From: Clostridia bacterium
Lineage (GTDB): Bacteria; Bacillota; Clostridia; Christensenellales; Aristaeellaceae
Reading direction: 5' to 3'
Length of the DNA: 34,950 bases
Assembly (NCBI GenBank): GCA_017527065.1
Contig: JAFXQO010000057.1
Coordinates: 1-34,950, forward strand
The stretch's first letter is position 1. Every line of letters starts with the position of its first letter. Shown piece after piece: positions 24,310 through 32,598 of the stretch. The notes under the pieces were generated by a model. That model was not told where the DNA came from. It was given only the letters and a program-made list of their open reading frames with translations, and ran no database searches. The position numbers and the translations under genes are program-made.

Positions 24310-25710
24310 ATGAAGACTTTGAAGAAGATTGGCGCGATCGTGATCGTGGTCATGATGGTGCTGGGGATGAGCACTACCGTGCTGGCGGATGGCCAGTCGC
24401 TTACCATGCATGACGCTACGGAACTCACAACCATAAACGAGGTTGTCCGTATTCTCAAAGAGATCACGGTTTACAACACGGCCAGCGCCACCGTCAACGA
24501 GCCGACCGCATCTTATACGTATGGGATTTCGGCAGGTTCCGCAAACAAGCTCGTAACGGATGCCAATAGCAACACTGCCTATACTAAAGCTGGTGTGTTC
24601 ACTGGTACTGGTGTCAGCATGACGACGCAAACCAACAGCACTGCGGCTGTTACGACTTCTTCAACCGCTGCTACTACGACGTTGACTTACGCGCCCGAGA
24701 ACACCAACGGAGCTAGCGGCGCGGCCGAACAGCTGAATGCAACAGCTGCCGGTACGGCGAATACCAAGTGGATCGATATTGATTTCTCTGGCGTCGTTTT
24801 CGGTGCTCCCGGTATTTATCGTTATGTGATTACCGAATCCGGATATACATATGGTAGTAATGGCGTCATCGAAGGCGATACCGGCCATGCTCGTTATCTT
24901 GATGTTTATGTAAAGCAGAATTCAACCTTTAATAATGGTACAACGGCCGCTGAGTGGGATGTGTACGGATATGCACTGCTTACCACTGATGACCAGCCTG
25001 TGGGTACTTCTTCTGGAAATAATGAAGCAACACTGTATAAGACCACTGGCTTCACTTCTGATTCGAGCAACTCCAAGGAAGCGGACGCTTATTATACTTT
25101 CAACGTTACCGTCAACAAAACCCTTGTCAATGACGACATGCAGAAAACTCATGACTTTGAGTTCCTCTTCGACTTTGCGAATACAACCGTTATAGCGGCT
25201 ACTCTTCCTGTTGTGACCGGGAGTGGAGCAACAAATGGTAGCTATACTGGAACATTTGCTTCGCCCACTGCGCAGGACTATACCACAAACGGTTGGGCAA
25301 GTGCGACGAACTTGAACAGTGTGCTGTATGCTGCGAAATTCGGAGATGGTGACAGCGTCACTTTCACCGGTCTTCCCGCTGGCACGACTGTAACCGTGAA
25401 AGAGTACAATGATGTGACTGGTACCACCTACACCGTCGAAACGTCAGGCGCGACCAACAATTTGGCCGCTGCCTCCGTCGCGTGGGAAAACTGGTCCGGT
25501 ACTGCGGATGCAACCGTTGCGGCAAAGACTGATGCTACTGCTAATATGTCGAGCGATTCTAACATAACTATAGATTTCACCAACACGCTGACTCAGATCT
25601 CCCCGACCGGCTACGCCGCTCGTTTCGCGCCCTACGCCCTCATGCTGGCCGCTGGCGTCGTGATCTTCATCCTCTCCCGCCGCCGCAAGAGCAACAAGGA
25701 AGACGCCTGA
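24310..25710 (+). CDS. Pilin-like isopeptide surface protein with C-terminal sorting signal
   Basis: A secreted wall-anchored protein of 466 aa. Signal peptide MKTLKKIG...TTVLA, cleaved about residue 26. Two Spy0128/FctA-type pilin isopeptide domains are likely: the first with VVFGAPGIYRYVITESGYTYG (162-182; Glu176) and RYLDVYVKQ; the second from TVNKTLVND (Lys270) through FTGLPAGTTVTVKEYN (Glu365) to IDFTNTL (Asn425), which gives plausible Lys-Glu-Asn isopeptide residues. The end has SPTG (431-434), a hydrophobic stretch (437-455) and RRRK: a sortase-type signal in which SPTG stands for LPXTG. It is very rich in Thr, Ser, Ala and Asn and uses many T/A-ending codons, unlike its GC-rich neighbours. 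No sortase or other pilin gene is beside it, so it may be a lone major subunit or adhesin. Confidence 0.85.
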   Translation: MKTLKKIGAIVIVVMMVLGMSTTVLADGQSLTMHDATELTTINEVVRILKEITVYNTASATVNEPTASYTYGISAGSANKLVTDANSNTAYTKAGVFTGTGVSMTTQTNSTAAVTTSSTAATTTLTYAPENTNGASGAAEQLNATAAGTANTKWIDIDFSGVVFGAPGIYRYVITESGYTYGSNGVIEGDTGHARYLDVYVKQNSTFNNGTTAAEWDVYGYALLTTDDQPVGTSSGNNEATLYKTTGFTSDSSNSKEADAYYTFNVTVNKTLVNDDMQKTHDFEFLFDFANTTVIAATLPVVTGSGATNGSYTGTFASPTAQDYTTNGWASATNLNSVLYAAKFGDGDSVTFTGLPAGTTVTVKEYNDVTGTTYTVETSGATNNLAAASVAWENWSGTADATVAAKTDATANMSSDSNITIDFTNTLTQISPTGYAARFAPYALMLAAGVVIFILSRRRKSNKEDA

Positions 25711-25744
25711 TTGCAGGCTGAAAGGCAAAACTGAATGAACACCG

Positions 25745-25790
25745 CGAAGGCCGGCTCCTGACGAGCCGGCCTTCGTTCTCTTTCTCTCTC
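25745..25790 (+). terminator. Terminator of the surface protein gene
   Basis: A 13-bp stem, CGAAGGCCGGCTC (25745-25757) with GAGCCGGCCTTCG (25763-25775), followed by TTCTCTTTCTCTCTC. Confidence 0.88.
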
Positions 25791-25799
25791 ATTACCATC

Positions 25800-25828
25800 T
25801 TTACAACCGCCCCCGGAGAGGCTATAAT
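25800..25828 (+). promoter_or_regulatory. Promoter of the Sir2 gene
   Basis: TTTACA (25800-25805), 17-base spacer, TATAAT (25823-25828), 24 bases before the start codon. Confidence 0.75.
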
Positions 25829-25851
25829 GTGTTCAGGGAGGCGAAAGAGCC

Positions 25852-26565
25852 ATGAAGACATTGCAGGAGATCATCGACAAGGGAAAGCGCATCGTGTTCT
25901 TCGGCGGGGCCGGCGTGTCGACGGAGAGCGGCATCCCGGATTTCCGCAGCGTGGACGGACTGTACAACCAGAAATACGCCTATCCGCCCGAGACCATACT
26001 GAGCGACACCTTCTTCTACACCCACACCGAGGAATTCTTCGCGTTTTACCGCGACAAGATGCTCTTCCCGGACGCCGAGCCCAACGCCGCCCACAAAAAG
26101 CTCTACGAGCTGGAGCAGGCCGGCAAGCTGCGCGGCATCGTGACGCAGAATATCGACGGCCTGCACCGCAAGGCGGGCAACAAGCTGGTCTACGAGCTGC
26201 ACGGCACGGTGTTTCAGAACACCTGCCTGGAATGCGGCAAAAAATACGGCCTGGATTTCATCCTGAACACCACCGGCGTGCCGCGCTGCGCCTGCGGCGG
26301 CGTGGTCAAGCCGGACGTGGTGCTCTACGGCGAGTCGCTGGACCAGCCGACCATCCTCGGCGCCTGCCGCGAAATCTCCCGGGCGGACGTGCTGATCGTG
26401 GCCGGCACCAGTCTCACGGTGCAGCCCGCGGCCTCCTTCCTGGATTATTTCAGCGGCCGCGACCTGGTCGTGATCAACCGCGACGCCACCAGCGCCGACA
26501 GCCGCGCCACGCTGGTGCTTCACGAGCGCGTGGGCGAAGTGCTGGGGAAAATCGAGGTGCGGTGA
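25852..26565 (+). CDS. NAD-dependent protein deacylase, Sir2 family
   Basis: Removes acyl groups from protein lysines while consuming NAD+. The 237-aa protein has GAGVSTESGIPDFRS (19-33), TQNIDGLH (98-105), catalytic His117 (ELHG), a structural zinc site of Cys125, 128, 146 and 148, and the NAD-site strands VAGTSLTVQPAASF and VVINRDAT. Length and motifs fit CobB-type bacterial sirtuins. Start ATG 25852 with GGGAGG ten bases upstream. Monocistronic between two terminators. No macrodomain or lipoate partner is adjacent, so there is no sign of the sirtuin-macro ADP-ribosylation type. Confidence 0.96.
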   Translation: MKTLQEIIDKGKRIVFFGGAGVSTESGIPDFRSVDGLYNQKYAYPPETILSDTFFYTHTEEFFAFYRDKMLFPDAEPNAAHKKLYELEQAGKLRGIVTQNIDGLHRKAGNKLVYELHGTVFQNTCLECGKKYGLDFILNTTGVPRCACGGVVKPDVVLYGESLDQPTILGACREISRADVLIVAGTSLTVQPAASFLDYFSGRDLVVINRDATSADSRATLVLHERVGEVLGKIEVR

Positions 26566-26622
26566 CGGGCGGCCCGTCGCGCATAATTATCCTGCCATCC
26601 CGCCCCGTCATGGCATAGCTAC

Positions 26623-26678
26623 AAGAAAAAGTCAGCGAACCCGCGATAGTTGGTCAGCTGACTTTTTCTTTTGCTTTT
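26623..26678. terminator. Bidirectional terminator between sir2 and the DUF4003 gene
   Basis: A 14-bp stem, AAGAAAAAGTCAGC (26623-26636) with GCTGACTTTTTCTT (26657-26670), carrying T-rich sequence on each strand; it serves both converging genes. Confidence 0.85.
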
Positions 26679-26712
26679 CGTTTTACATGTCGAAATCTGA
26701 CGTTACAAAGCG

Positions 26713-27768
26713 TTATTCTCCAGGCTGAGATTCATCACCGGTTCCTTCGCCTGTTTCCTCCTCTTTTTCATCTTTCGATTCCTGCAAACTGGCGAGGGCG
26801 CTGGCCGCAAACTGCACGGCATTGCTGATCAATGAGACGTACATGGCGATCTGCTTCTCGATCAGCATGTCCAGCGTATTGGCCATCACGGAGGAGTTCA
26901 CCAGACCCGCGCCCGCATATTGGGTGGATACGATCATGACGGCGTGCATGGCGCGCTTCTCCCGGTCTTCCTTTCGGGAGCCGTAGCCCTTCTGGCCTTT
27001 CAGATACTCATCCGCCTCGCATATCTCCTCCACCAGGGCGGGAACGGAGGCGTCCGCAAGGGACAGCGCCGCGAGGGGAGCCAGTTCACGGGACTTGCCG
27101 TAGCTGATATCCGCTGCCAGAAGGGCGTCGTACAGCTCGAACATCCGCTGCGTCTTTTCGCCCGACGCGCCGGCGGCCATGGCGAGGATCTGGGCCGACG
27201 TCTGCGCGGCGCCTTTCGAGAAACGGCTCGTCAGGGCCTGATAGCACGCGTCGACATCCCCGATCAGTTCGTCGTCTGGTTTTTCGGAGAAAGCCAGCAT
27301 GACGGCGAAGACGCTGTCTGTATTGTCTGTGAGGATGGGATGCTCCTTGTCCATCCGGCGGTACAGTTCCTTCCCGCGCACGATCTTCTCCGCCATCCGG
27401 TTCCTTTCTCCCAGACCGGTGAGCAGGAACGCGGCCAACGCCAGATACTCCGTGTCTTTGAACTCCTGCCTCAGCAGGTTGTAGTATTCATTGGCCAGCG
27501 CCATACGCTCTTCCGGATCGTCCGCCAGCGCCAGCATGGAGCACAGTATGGGGCGGGTCTTTCCCCGGAATTTGGAAAAGAGCCCCGTCTGTCCTTCAAT
27601 GACCTTGCCGCACGCCTTGAGGCGTTCCGCGTCCGCCATGCGTCCGCATGCGCAGAATATATTGGCGCATAGGGAATGAATGGCGCCGTCGTCCCACCTG
27701 AACGCTTTCTGCACCGTGTCCCGATTGGCTATGAATTCCGCGCAGCGTTTTTCCAGTTCCGGTTTCAT
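26713..27768 (-). CDS. DUF4003 family protein
   Basis: A 351-aa soluble, mostly helical protein matching my memory of the DUF4003 family: an N-terminal ...KAFRWDDGAIHSLCANIFCACGR, TGLFSKFRGKTRPILCSMLAL, then TSRFSKGAAQTSAQILAMA and YDALLAADISYGKSRELAPLAAL. Function unknown. A hydrophobic patch near the C-terminus (AMYVSLISNAVQFAASALASL) is followed by an acidic tail (KDEKEEETGEG). AAGGAGG lies seven bases before the ATG. It follows the sugar permease genes on the same strand by 109 bases, with neither a clear terminator nor a clear promoter in the gap, so it may be the last gene of that operon. Confidence 0.75.
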   Translation of the reverse strand: MKPELEKRCAEFIANRDTVQKAFRWDDGAIHSLCANIFCACGRMADAERLKACGKVIEGQTGLFSKFRGKTRPILCSMLALADDPEERMALANEYYNLLRQEFKDTEYLALAAFLLTGLGERNRMAEKIVRGKELYRRMDKEHPILTDNTDSVFAVMLAFSEKPDDELIGDVDACYQALTSRFSKGAAQTSAQILAMAAGASGEKTQRMFELYDALLAADISYGKSRELAPLAALSLADASVPALVEEICEADEYLKGQKGYGSRKEDREKRAMHAVMIVSTQYAGAGLVNSSVMANTLDMLIEKQIAMYVSLISNAVQFAASALASLQESKDEKEEETGEGTGDESQPGE

Positions 27769-27877
27769 TTTTGTATCCTCCTTTTAAATGATACAGTCGT
27801 ACACTCGGGCGCAGGGTGGGTTTCGCCGGCGGCAGGGTGTTCTATGCCAATTGACGTCCAAGACATGCGCGACAGTA

Positions 27878-28711
27878 TTACTCCTTCACAGCGCCGGCGA
27901 TCAAACCGGCCGCCACGTATTTCTGCGCGAAGGCGAACATGATCACAGTGGGCACCACGGCGATCACCGCGCCCGCGGAGAGCTCGCCCCAGCGGATGTC
28001 GTTCTTCTGGACCATATAGTTTAGCGCCACAGGGATGGTGTAGTTGATCTGCCTGTTCATGTACATAATGGGGCTGAACAGGTCGTTCCAGGCCTGCACG
28101 AAGCAGAATCTGAACGTGGCGGAGAAGCCGGCCAGAATCAGCGGGAATACGATGCGGACCAGGGCATGGATCCGGTTGCAGCCGTCTATCATGGCGGATT
28201 CCTCCAGCGCCCTGGGAACGCGCATCAGATAGCCGCGGATGGTGATGGTGGAGTACGGGATCAGCCATGTGGCGTTGAGGAGCATCAGCGACGGCAGCTT
28301 ATCGATCATGCCCGCCCAGGAAAGCATCTGATACAGCGGCGCCAGGCCGATGAAAGAAGGCAGCATCTGGGTAATCAGATAGAAGTAGATGACGATCTGC
28401 TTGCCCCTGAAATTGAACCGGGCCAGCACGTAGCCGCCGCACAGGGATACAACAGAAGCCCCGCTGGCCGCCACAATCGACACGAGGATTGAATTGAGTA
28501 TATACCGCCCGAAGTCGAGCATCTGGAAAAGATCCCGATAATTCTGCAGCGAGAATTTGCGCGGAAAGAAGCTTATGGGAACAGAGAATATCTCCTTTGT
28601 CTCCTTCAGCGACGTGATGATGATCCAGTAAAAGGGGAAGACGATGACCACGGCGAATCCCGCCAGTATGACGACCTTGATGATCCTGTAAATCAGGGAA
28701 GGCTTTTTCAT
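27878..28711 (-). CDS. Carbohydrate ABC transporter permease, MalG-like
   Basis: Inner-membrane subunit of a CUT1-type sugar importer, 277 aa, with six predicted helices starting at VVILAGFAVVIVFPFYWII. The cytoplasmic EAA loop that contacts the ATPase is EESAMIDGCNRIHALVRIVFPL (about 166-187), and WNDLFSPIMYM is the family's conserved periplasmic-side segment. Its start overlaps the stop of the upstream permease by one base. The transported sugar cannot be told. Confidence 0.93.
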   Translation of the reverse strand: MKKPSLIYRIIKVVILAGFAVVIVFPFYWIIITSLKETKEIFSVPISFFPRKFSLQNYRDLFQMLDFGRYILNSILVSIVAASGASVVSLCGGYVLARFNFRGKQIVIYFYLITQMLPSFIGLAPLYQMLSWAGMIDKLPSLMLLNATWLIPYSTITIRGYLMRVPRALEESAMIDGCNRIHALVRIVFPLILAGFSATFRFCFVQAWNDLFSPIMYMNRQINYTIPVALNYMVQKNDIRWGELSAGAVIAVVPTVIMFAFAQKYVAAGLIAGAVKE

Positions 28712-29631
28712 CAGAAATCACCTTCTTCTTCAAAGCGGGACAGCTTGAGATAAACCGTAGACCAGATCAGCAGAAGCACGATGATGATCAGTCCGACAGC
28801 GCTGGCTTTGCCGATGTTGGACTGGAATATGATCAGATTGAGCATGTACGACGTCATGATCTCCGTGGTGCCGCCGGGGCCTCCACGGGTCAGGGAATAG
28901 ATCAGATCCGCAAAATTGAAGATCCATATGGAGCGCAGAAGCGTTGAAAGGATGAGGACTGGGCGAATATACGGCACCGTGATCTTGAAGAACTGATACA
29001 CCTTTCCCGCGCCGTCCACCTCGCTGGCCTCATACAGCTCCGTGGGCACGCCCTGCAGGGCCGCCTGAATGGTGATGGTGAAAAAAGCGATGCCATACCA
29101 CACGTTGGTGGCGATGGCCGACGGAAACGCCGTGTCCAGATTTGACAGGAACCCAATGGGATTGGCGGGATTCACAAGGCCCAGCGCGATCAGCAGCGCG
29201 TTGAGCGGGCCATAGGCGGCGTTATAGATCCAGCGCCACAATATGCCGATGAGAAAACCCGACACAGCCCACGGGAAAAATATGACGCCCTGATAGATAC
29301 CGCGGCCGCGGAACTTGTTTTTAAGAAACAGCGCGAGCATAAAGCCGATCGTGAACTGCAAGATCAGCGAGATAAAGACCCATTTGATCGTGTTGGGTAT
29401 GGTCTGCAGAAACTCCTTTTCCGTAAAAAGCGTCTCGAAATTTTTCAGGCCGATCCACTTCGTCCGGCTCAGATTGAGCAGCGAGTAGCGCTTGAAGGCG
29501 TACGGTATACCGCTCAGAAAGGGATAATAACAAAACAAGGCCACGAGCAAAATGCCCGGCGCCAGCATAAAGAAGATGAAAAGCCGATCCCGTTTTGTGT
29601 TTCTGGCCAGGTTTTTTTTATTGCTGCGCAC
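28711..29631 (-). CDS. Carbohydrate ABC transporter permease, MalF-like
   Basis: Second membrane subunit of the CUT1 importer, 306 aa, six helices, with FFMLAPGILLVALFCYYPF at the start, WIGLKNFETLF, and the EAA loop ELYEASEVDGAGKVYQFFKI followed by TVPYIRPVL. Start is GTG at 29631 with a GGGGAG Shine-Dalgarno. No ATPase gene lies in the cluster; such importers commonly share an MsiK/MsmX-type ATPase encoded elsewhere, and that is inferred here. Confidence 0.93.
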   Translation of the reverse strand: MRSNKKNLARNTKRDRLFIFFMLAPGILLVALFCYYPFLSGIPYAFKRYSLLNLSRTKWIGLKNFETLFTEKEFLQTIPNTIKWVFISLILQFTIGFMLALFLKNKFRGRGIYQGVIFFPWAVSGFLIGILWRWIYNAAYGPLNALLIALGLVNPANPIGFLSNLDTAFPSAIATNVWYGIAFFTITIQAALQGVPTELYEASEVDGAGKVYQFFKITVPYIRPVLILSTLLRSIWIFNFADLIYSLTRGGPGGTTEIMTSYMLNLIIFQSNIGKASAVGLIIIVLLLIWSTVYLKLSRFEEEGDF

Positions 29632-29662
29632 AGATCAAATCTCCCCTTGCGGTTATGAGATA

Positions 29663-29701
29663 GGGTAACGACTCTCCCGCCGTGCGGGAAAGCCGTTACC
29701 C
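29663..29701 (-). promoter_or_regulatory. Intercistronic hairpin between binding protein and permease genes
   Basis: GGGTAACG (29663-29670) pairs with CGTTACCC (29694-29701), with an inner stem CCCGC (29676-29680)/GCGGG (29684-29688). No T tract follows on the minus strand. A processing or attenuating stem-loop here would leave more binding-protein mRNA than permease mRNA, as is known in other sugar ABC operons. Confidence 0.6.
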
Positions 29702-29728
29702 ATATCAAAGCTTATCTGGAAATAGGCA

Positions 29729-31069
29729 TTATCCTTCGTATCCGCCGTATTCTTCCCGCTGCTCTTCCCAGCCTTCGGCCCACTTTTCCAGGACCTCGTC
29801 AATGTCCGCGTTCCCCAGCAGGATGTTCTGCAGATCCACGTCGGAGGACTTGCCAAACTCGGAGCTGTAGGAAGTGTAGGGCAGATCGACACCGCCGGAA
29901 GACTTGTAGTACTCGGGATGGCTGAACATGTAGATATACGGAGCATAGTAGCCCGTCGAGAAGGATTCCTCATACTCCGCCGCGGTGGTGTGCACCGGGA
30001 TCACGCCGTATTCCTTGCAGAAACGGGCGTTGATCTCAGCGGAGCCCAGGAAGGCCAGCACGCGCCAGGCCTCTTCGGGATGCTCAGTGTAGGAGGGCAT
30101 GCCCCAGCCGTCGAAGCCGCGGCCGATGGTGGCTTCCTTGGTTACCGCGTCGATGGGCATCGGATAGGTGGCCCAGGTGCCTTCCTCCATGGAATCCACG
30201 AAGGAGCCGATGCAGTCGCAGTCCTGCATCAGCATACCGCAGATGCCGGAGGAGAACGCGTTCACCTGATCGGAGAACAGCCATGCCACGGAGTCCGCGG
30301 GCGAGCAGTCCTTATAGAACTTCAGCTGGAACTCGATGCCCTTTTTGGCGGCTTCGGTGCGATAGATGCTGGTGCCTTCCTTGGTGAAGAGGGGCTCATA
30401 CTCGGAGAGCAGGTTGTCGAAGCCCAGCGCCGCCAGGGCGACCTGCTGCACAAACTGCTGATACGAGTTGCCGCCGCCGCGCAGCGCCCAGCCGTACCGG
30501 CCCTTCTCGGGATCGGTCATGGCCTTGGCGATGTCATACAGGGCGTCGAAGGTCCACTCCTCGCCGGGCTCGGGGAATTCCAGGCCCAGCTCTTTCATCC
30601 AGTCCACGCGGTAATAGATCATGCGCTCATAGCAGCCCAGAGGCATGCAGTAGATGCTGCCGTCCGTGGTGGCCAGCGAGGACTTGACGCTGTCGGTGAA
30701 GGTTTCCTGCTCGGCATAATCGGTGAAGAAATCCTTCAGGTTGTAAAGCCAGCCGTTCTCGATGTATTGGGCGCGCTCCCAGCTGGTGACTTCCAGCAGA
30801 TCCAGCTGGTTCTTCGCCATCAGCATCTGGGTGATCTTCTGCTGAGAGGACTCCAGGGGCGGCGAAATCAGTTCGATCTCGATGTCGGGGTTCTCGGCTT
30901 CAAACTCGTCCAGCAGGGCGCGAAGCGCGGCCGTGCGCGTGGTGCTTCCGTACCGCTCGGCGAATACCAGATGCACCTTTTCTCCATCCGCAACAGCCGA
31001 ACCGGCCATTGCGCCCATCATGCCCGCGATCAGGGCCAGAGTCAGGCATAGCGCTAACAGTTTCTTCAT
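29729..31069 (-). CDS. Extracellular solute-binding protein, family 1 (sugar ABC transporter)
   Basis: Captures the sugar outside the cell and delivers it to the two permeases downstream. 446 aa from the ATG at 31069, which has AAGGAGGAGG upstream; an earlier in-frame ATG at 31111 is unlikely because it precedes that Shine-Dalgarno. A signal peptide is clear (MKKLLALCLTLALIAGMM...GSAVA), with cleavage near residue 27, but there is no lipobox Cys. The protein is therefore predicted secreted, not lipid-anchored, which is unusual for a Gram-positive binding protein. Family marks: QKITQMLMAKNQLDLLEV, DGSIYCMPLGCYERMIYYRVDWMKELGLE, EEWTFDALYDIAKAMTDPEKGRYGW and EEAWRVLAFLGSAE. First gene of the operon. 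Ligand unknown. Confidence 0.93.
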   Translation of the reverse strand: MKKLLALCLTLALIAGMMGAMAGSAVADGEKVHLVFAERYGSTTRTAALRALLDEFEAENPDIEIELISPPLESSQQKITQMLMAKNQLDLLEVTSWERAQYIENGWLYNLKDFFTDYAEQETFTDSVKSSLATTDGSIYCMPLGCYERMIYYRVDWMKELGLEFPEPGEEWTFDALYDIAKAMTDPEKGRYGWALRGGGNSYQQFVQQVALAALGFDNLLSEYEPLFTKEGTSIYRTEAAKKGIEFQLKFYKDCSPADSVAWLFSDQVNAFSSGICGMLMQDCDCIGSFVDSMEEGTWATYPMPIDAVTKEATIGRGFDGWGMPSYTEHPEEAWRVLAFLGSAEINARFCKEYGVIPVHTTAAEYEESFSTGYYAPYIYMFSHPEYYKSSGGVDLPYTSYSSEFGKSSDVDLQNILLGNADIDEVLEKWAEGWEEQREEYGGYEG

Positions 31070-31113
31070 GATATTCCTCCTCCTTATCCTCACGGTTCTT
31101 TGCCGATACAATA

Positions 31114-31142
31114 ATTTTACATTAATGTGCTGAGAAAGTCAA
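31114..31142 (-). promoter_or_regulatory. Promoter of the sugar ABC transporter operon
   Basis: On the minus strand TTGACT (31142-31137), 17-base spacer, TAAAAT (31119-31114), about 45 bases before the start. No regulator gene is adjacent. Confidence 0.7.
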
Positions 31143-31389
31143 TACTCAATTCAATATACCTTTACAAAGGCAAATCAGGCATTTTTCAAATGCCGCCCAT
31201 TTGGGCGGCTAAATGGCTTTTATGCTTTTATCTAATCATTCCCGTCTTAATCTTCGGTAAAAGAGGCATGACTATCTCCCGAGCCATCTTCATCCCTGAT
31301 AACCGGAAGGCGGCGGAAATGACTGATGTTTTTCATAAATTCCGACGAGTCCTTTTCTGCCATGACGATTCAATACGCTTTCGTGCCGC
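31143..31389. other. Intergenic stretch with one perfect hairpin
   Basis: About 250 AT-richer bases between the ABC promoter and the end of sdaA. GCCGCCC (31192-31198) and GGGCGGC (31203-31209) form a tight hairpin that could terminate the sstT-sdaA transcript, about 180 bases beyond its stop, though the following sequence is only moderately T-rich. A short plus-strand frame (31270-31402) has no recognisable features. I see no gene. Confidence 0.4.
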
Positions 31390-32586
31390 TCATTGGGCAT
31401 AATAGATTTGCGCCAGGCCGCCGTGGGAGGTTTCGCGGTACTTCTCGTCCATATCCTTGCCGGTGCGGTACATAGTGGCGACGACCTCGTCGAATGAGAT
31501 CTTGCGGGTGGAGAACAGGAACCGGGACAGGTTCACCGCGCTGATGGCCCTCATGGCGGCGACGGCGTTGCGCTCGATGCAGGGAATCTGCACGAGCCCC
31601 TTCACCGGGTCGCAGGTCAGGCCCAGGTTGTGCTCCATGGCGATCTCCGCGGCGTATTCGATCTGGTCAATGTTCATCCCGTACAGAGAGGCCAGCGCTG
31701 CGGCGGTCATGGAACAGGCGCTGCCGATCTCAGCCTGGCAGCCGCACTCCGCGCCGGAAATGGAGGCGTTGGTGCGGATGACGTTGCCGATCAGCGCCGC
31801 CACAGCCAGCGCGTCCAATATCTCTTCCTCCGGAAAACCCCGTTCGTGCTCCATATAGTACATCACGGCGGGCAGCACGCCGCAGCTGCCGCATGTCGGC
31901 GCGGTGACCACGATGTTCTCATCGGCGTTTTCTTCACTGACGGCATAGGCGTAGGCGGCGATCACGCGATTCATCGTCACGTCGGCGCTCTCATTGTAGC
32001 AGCGCTTTTCATACAGCAGCTTCGCCTTCCTCGCAACGCCCAGTCCGCCGGGAAGGATGCCTTCCGCCCGGAGCCCGCGCTGAATGGAATCCTTCATGGC
32101 CTCCCACACGGTATGCAGGCTCTCCCGCAGGGAGGGATCCTCCATGCGGCCGATGAACTGCGAGAGATTCATGCTGCGCTGCTTGCATATATTCAGGATA
32201 TCCGTAAAGTTTTTCTGGGGATAGACCTCGATTTCCTCATCGGAATCCTCGCCCTCGATGCGGATGGAACCGCCGCCGATGGAGAAAATGCGGTTGATGC
32301 CGATCCGTTCCCCATCTTTGAAAGCCTCAAACAGCATGGTATTCGGATGGGGCAGGTCCGTCTGTTCGCGGTTGAACACCACTTCGGCCCCCGGCAGGCC
32401 GGTCCTGATGGCCCTGCCGGTGCCGTGCCCCTCGCCGGTAAAGGCCAGCGAGCCGTACAGCGTCACCTTGAAGCGATCGGCTTCGGGATGGCGTGCGCCG
32501 AAGAGCTGCGCGGCGCGGAAGGGACCGACGGTATGGGATGACGACGGTCCATTGCCGATCTTATAGACACTCTTGATGGTTTTCAT
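31390..32586 (-). CDS. sdaA: L-serine ammonia-lyase, iron-sulfur dependent, single chain
   Basis: Deaminates L-serine to pyruvate and ammonia with a catalytic [4Fe-4S] cluster. At 398 aa the beta part (about 1-150; SVYKIGNGPSSSHTVGPFRAA, HGTGRAI, LPHPNTM) and the alpha part are fused; many Clostridia use two separate subunits. Cluster and active-site segments: APTCGSCGVLPAVMY, GAECGCQAEIGSACSM, and GLTCDPVKGLVQIPCIERNA. Start ATG 32586 with AAGGAGG. It begins 12 bases after sstT ends, so the pair forms a serine uptake and catabolism operon. Confidence 0.95.
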   Translation of the reverse strand: MKTIKSVYKIGNGPSSSHTVGPFRAAQLFGARHPEADRFKVTLYGSLAFTGEGHGTGRAIRTGLPGAEVVFNREQTDLPHPNTMLFEAFKDGERIGINRIFSIGGGSIRIEGEDSDEEIEVYPQKNFTDILNICKQRSMNLSQFIGRMEDPSLRESLHTVWEAMKDSIQRGLRAEGILPGGLGVARKAKLLYEKRCYNESADVTMNRVIAAYAYAVSEENADENIVVTAPTCGSCGVLPAVMYYMEHERGFPEEEILDALAVAALIGNVIRTNASISGAECGCQAEIGSACSMTAAALASLYGMNIDQIEYAAEIAMEHNLGLTCDPVKGLVQIPCIERNAVAAMRAISAVNLSRFLFSTRKISFDEVVATMYRTGKDMDEKYRETSHGGLAQIYYAQ

Positions 32587-32598
32587 GGCGATGCCTCC

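Noticed and set aside
25852-26565. Sir2 as part of an antiphage system (Thoeris, DSR or Sir2-effector type)
   Set aside because: It is a full-length standalone CobB-like deacylase with a zinc site and catalytic His, its own promoter and terminators, and no defence partner gene beside it.
19272-31069. Alpha-xylosidase and sugar ABC transporter as one utilisation locus
   Set aside because: They are 6 kb apart with unrelated genes, own promoters and terminators between them; a functional link is possible but not shown.
31143-31402. A plus-strand small gene between the ABC operon and sdaA
   Set aside because: The frame has no ribosome binding site, no recognisable sequence and overlaps the sdaA 3' end.
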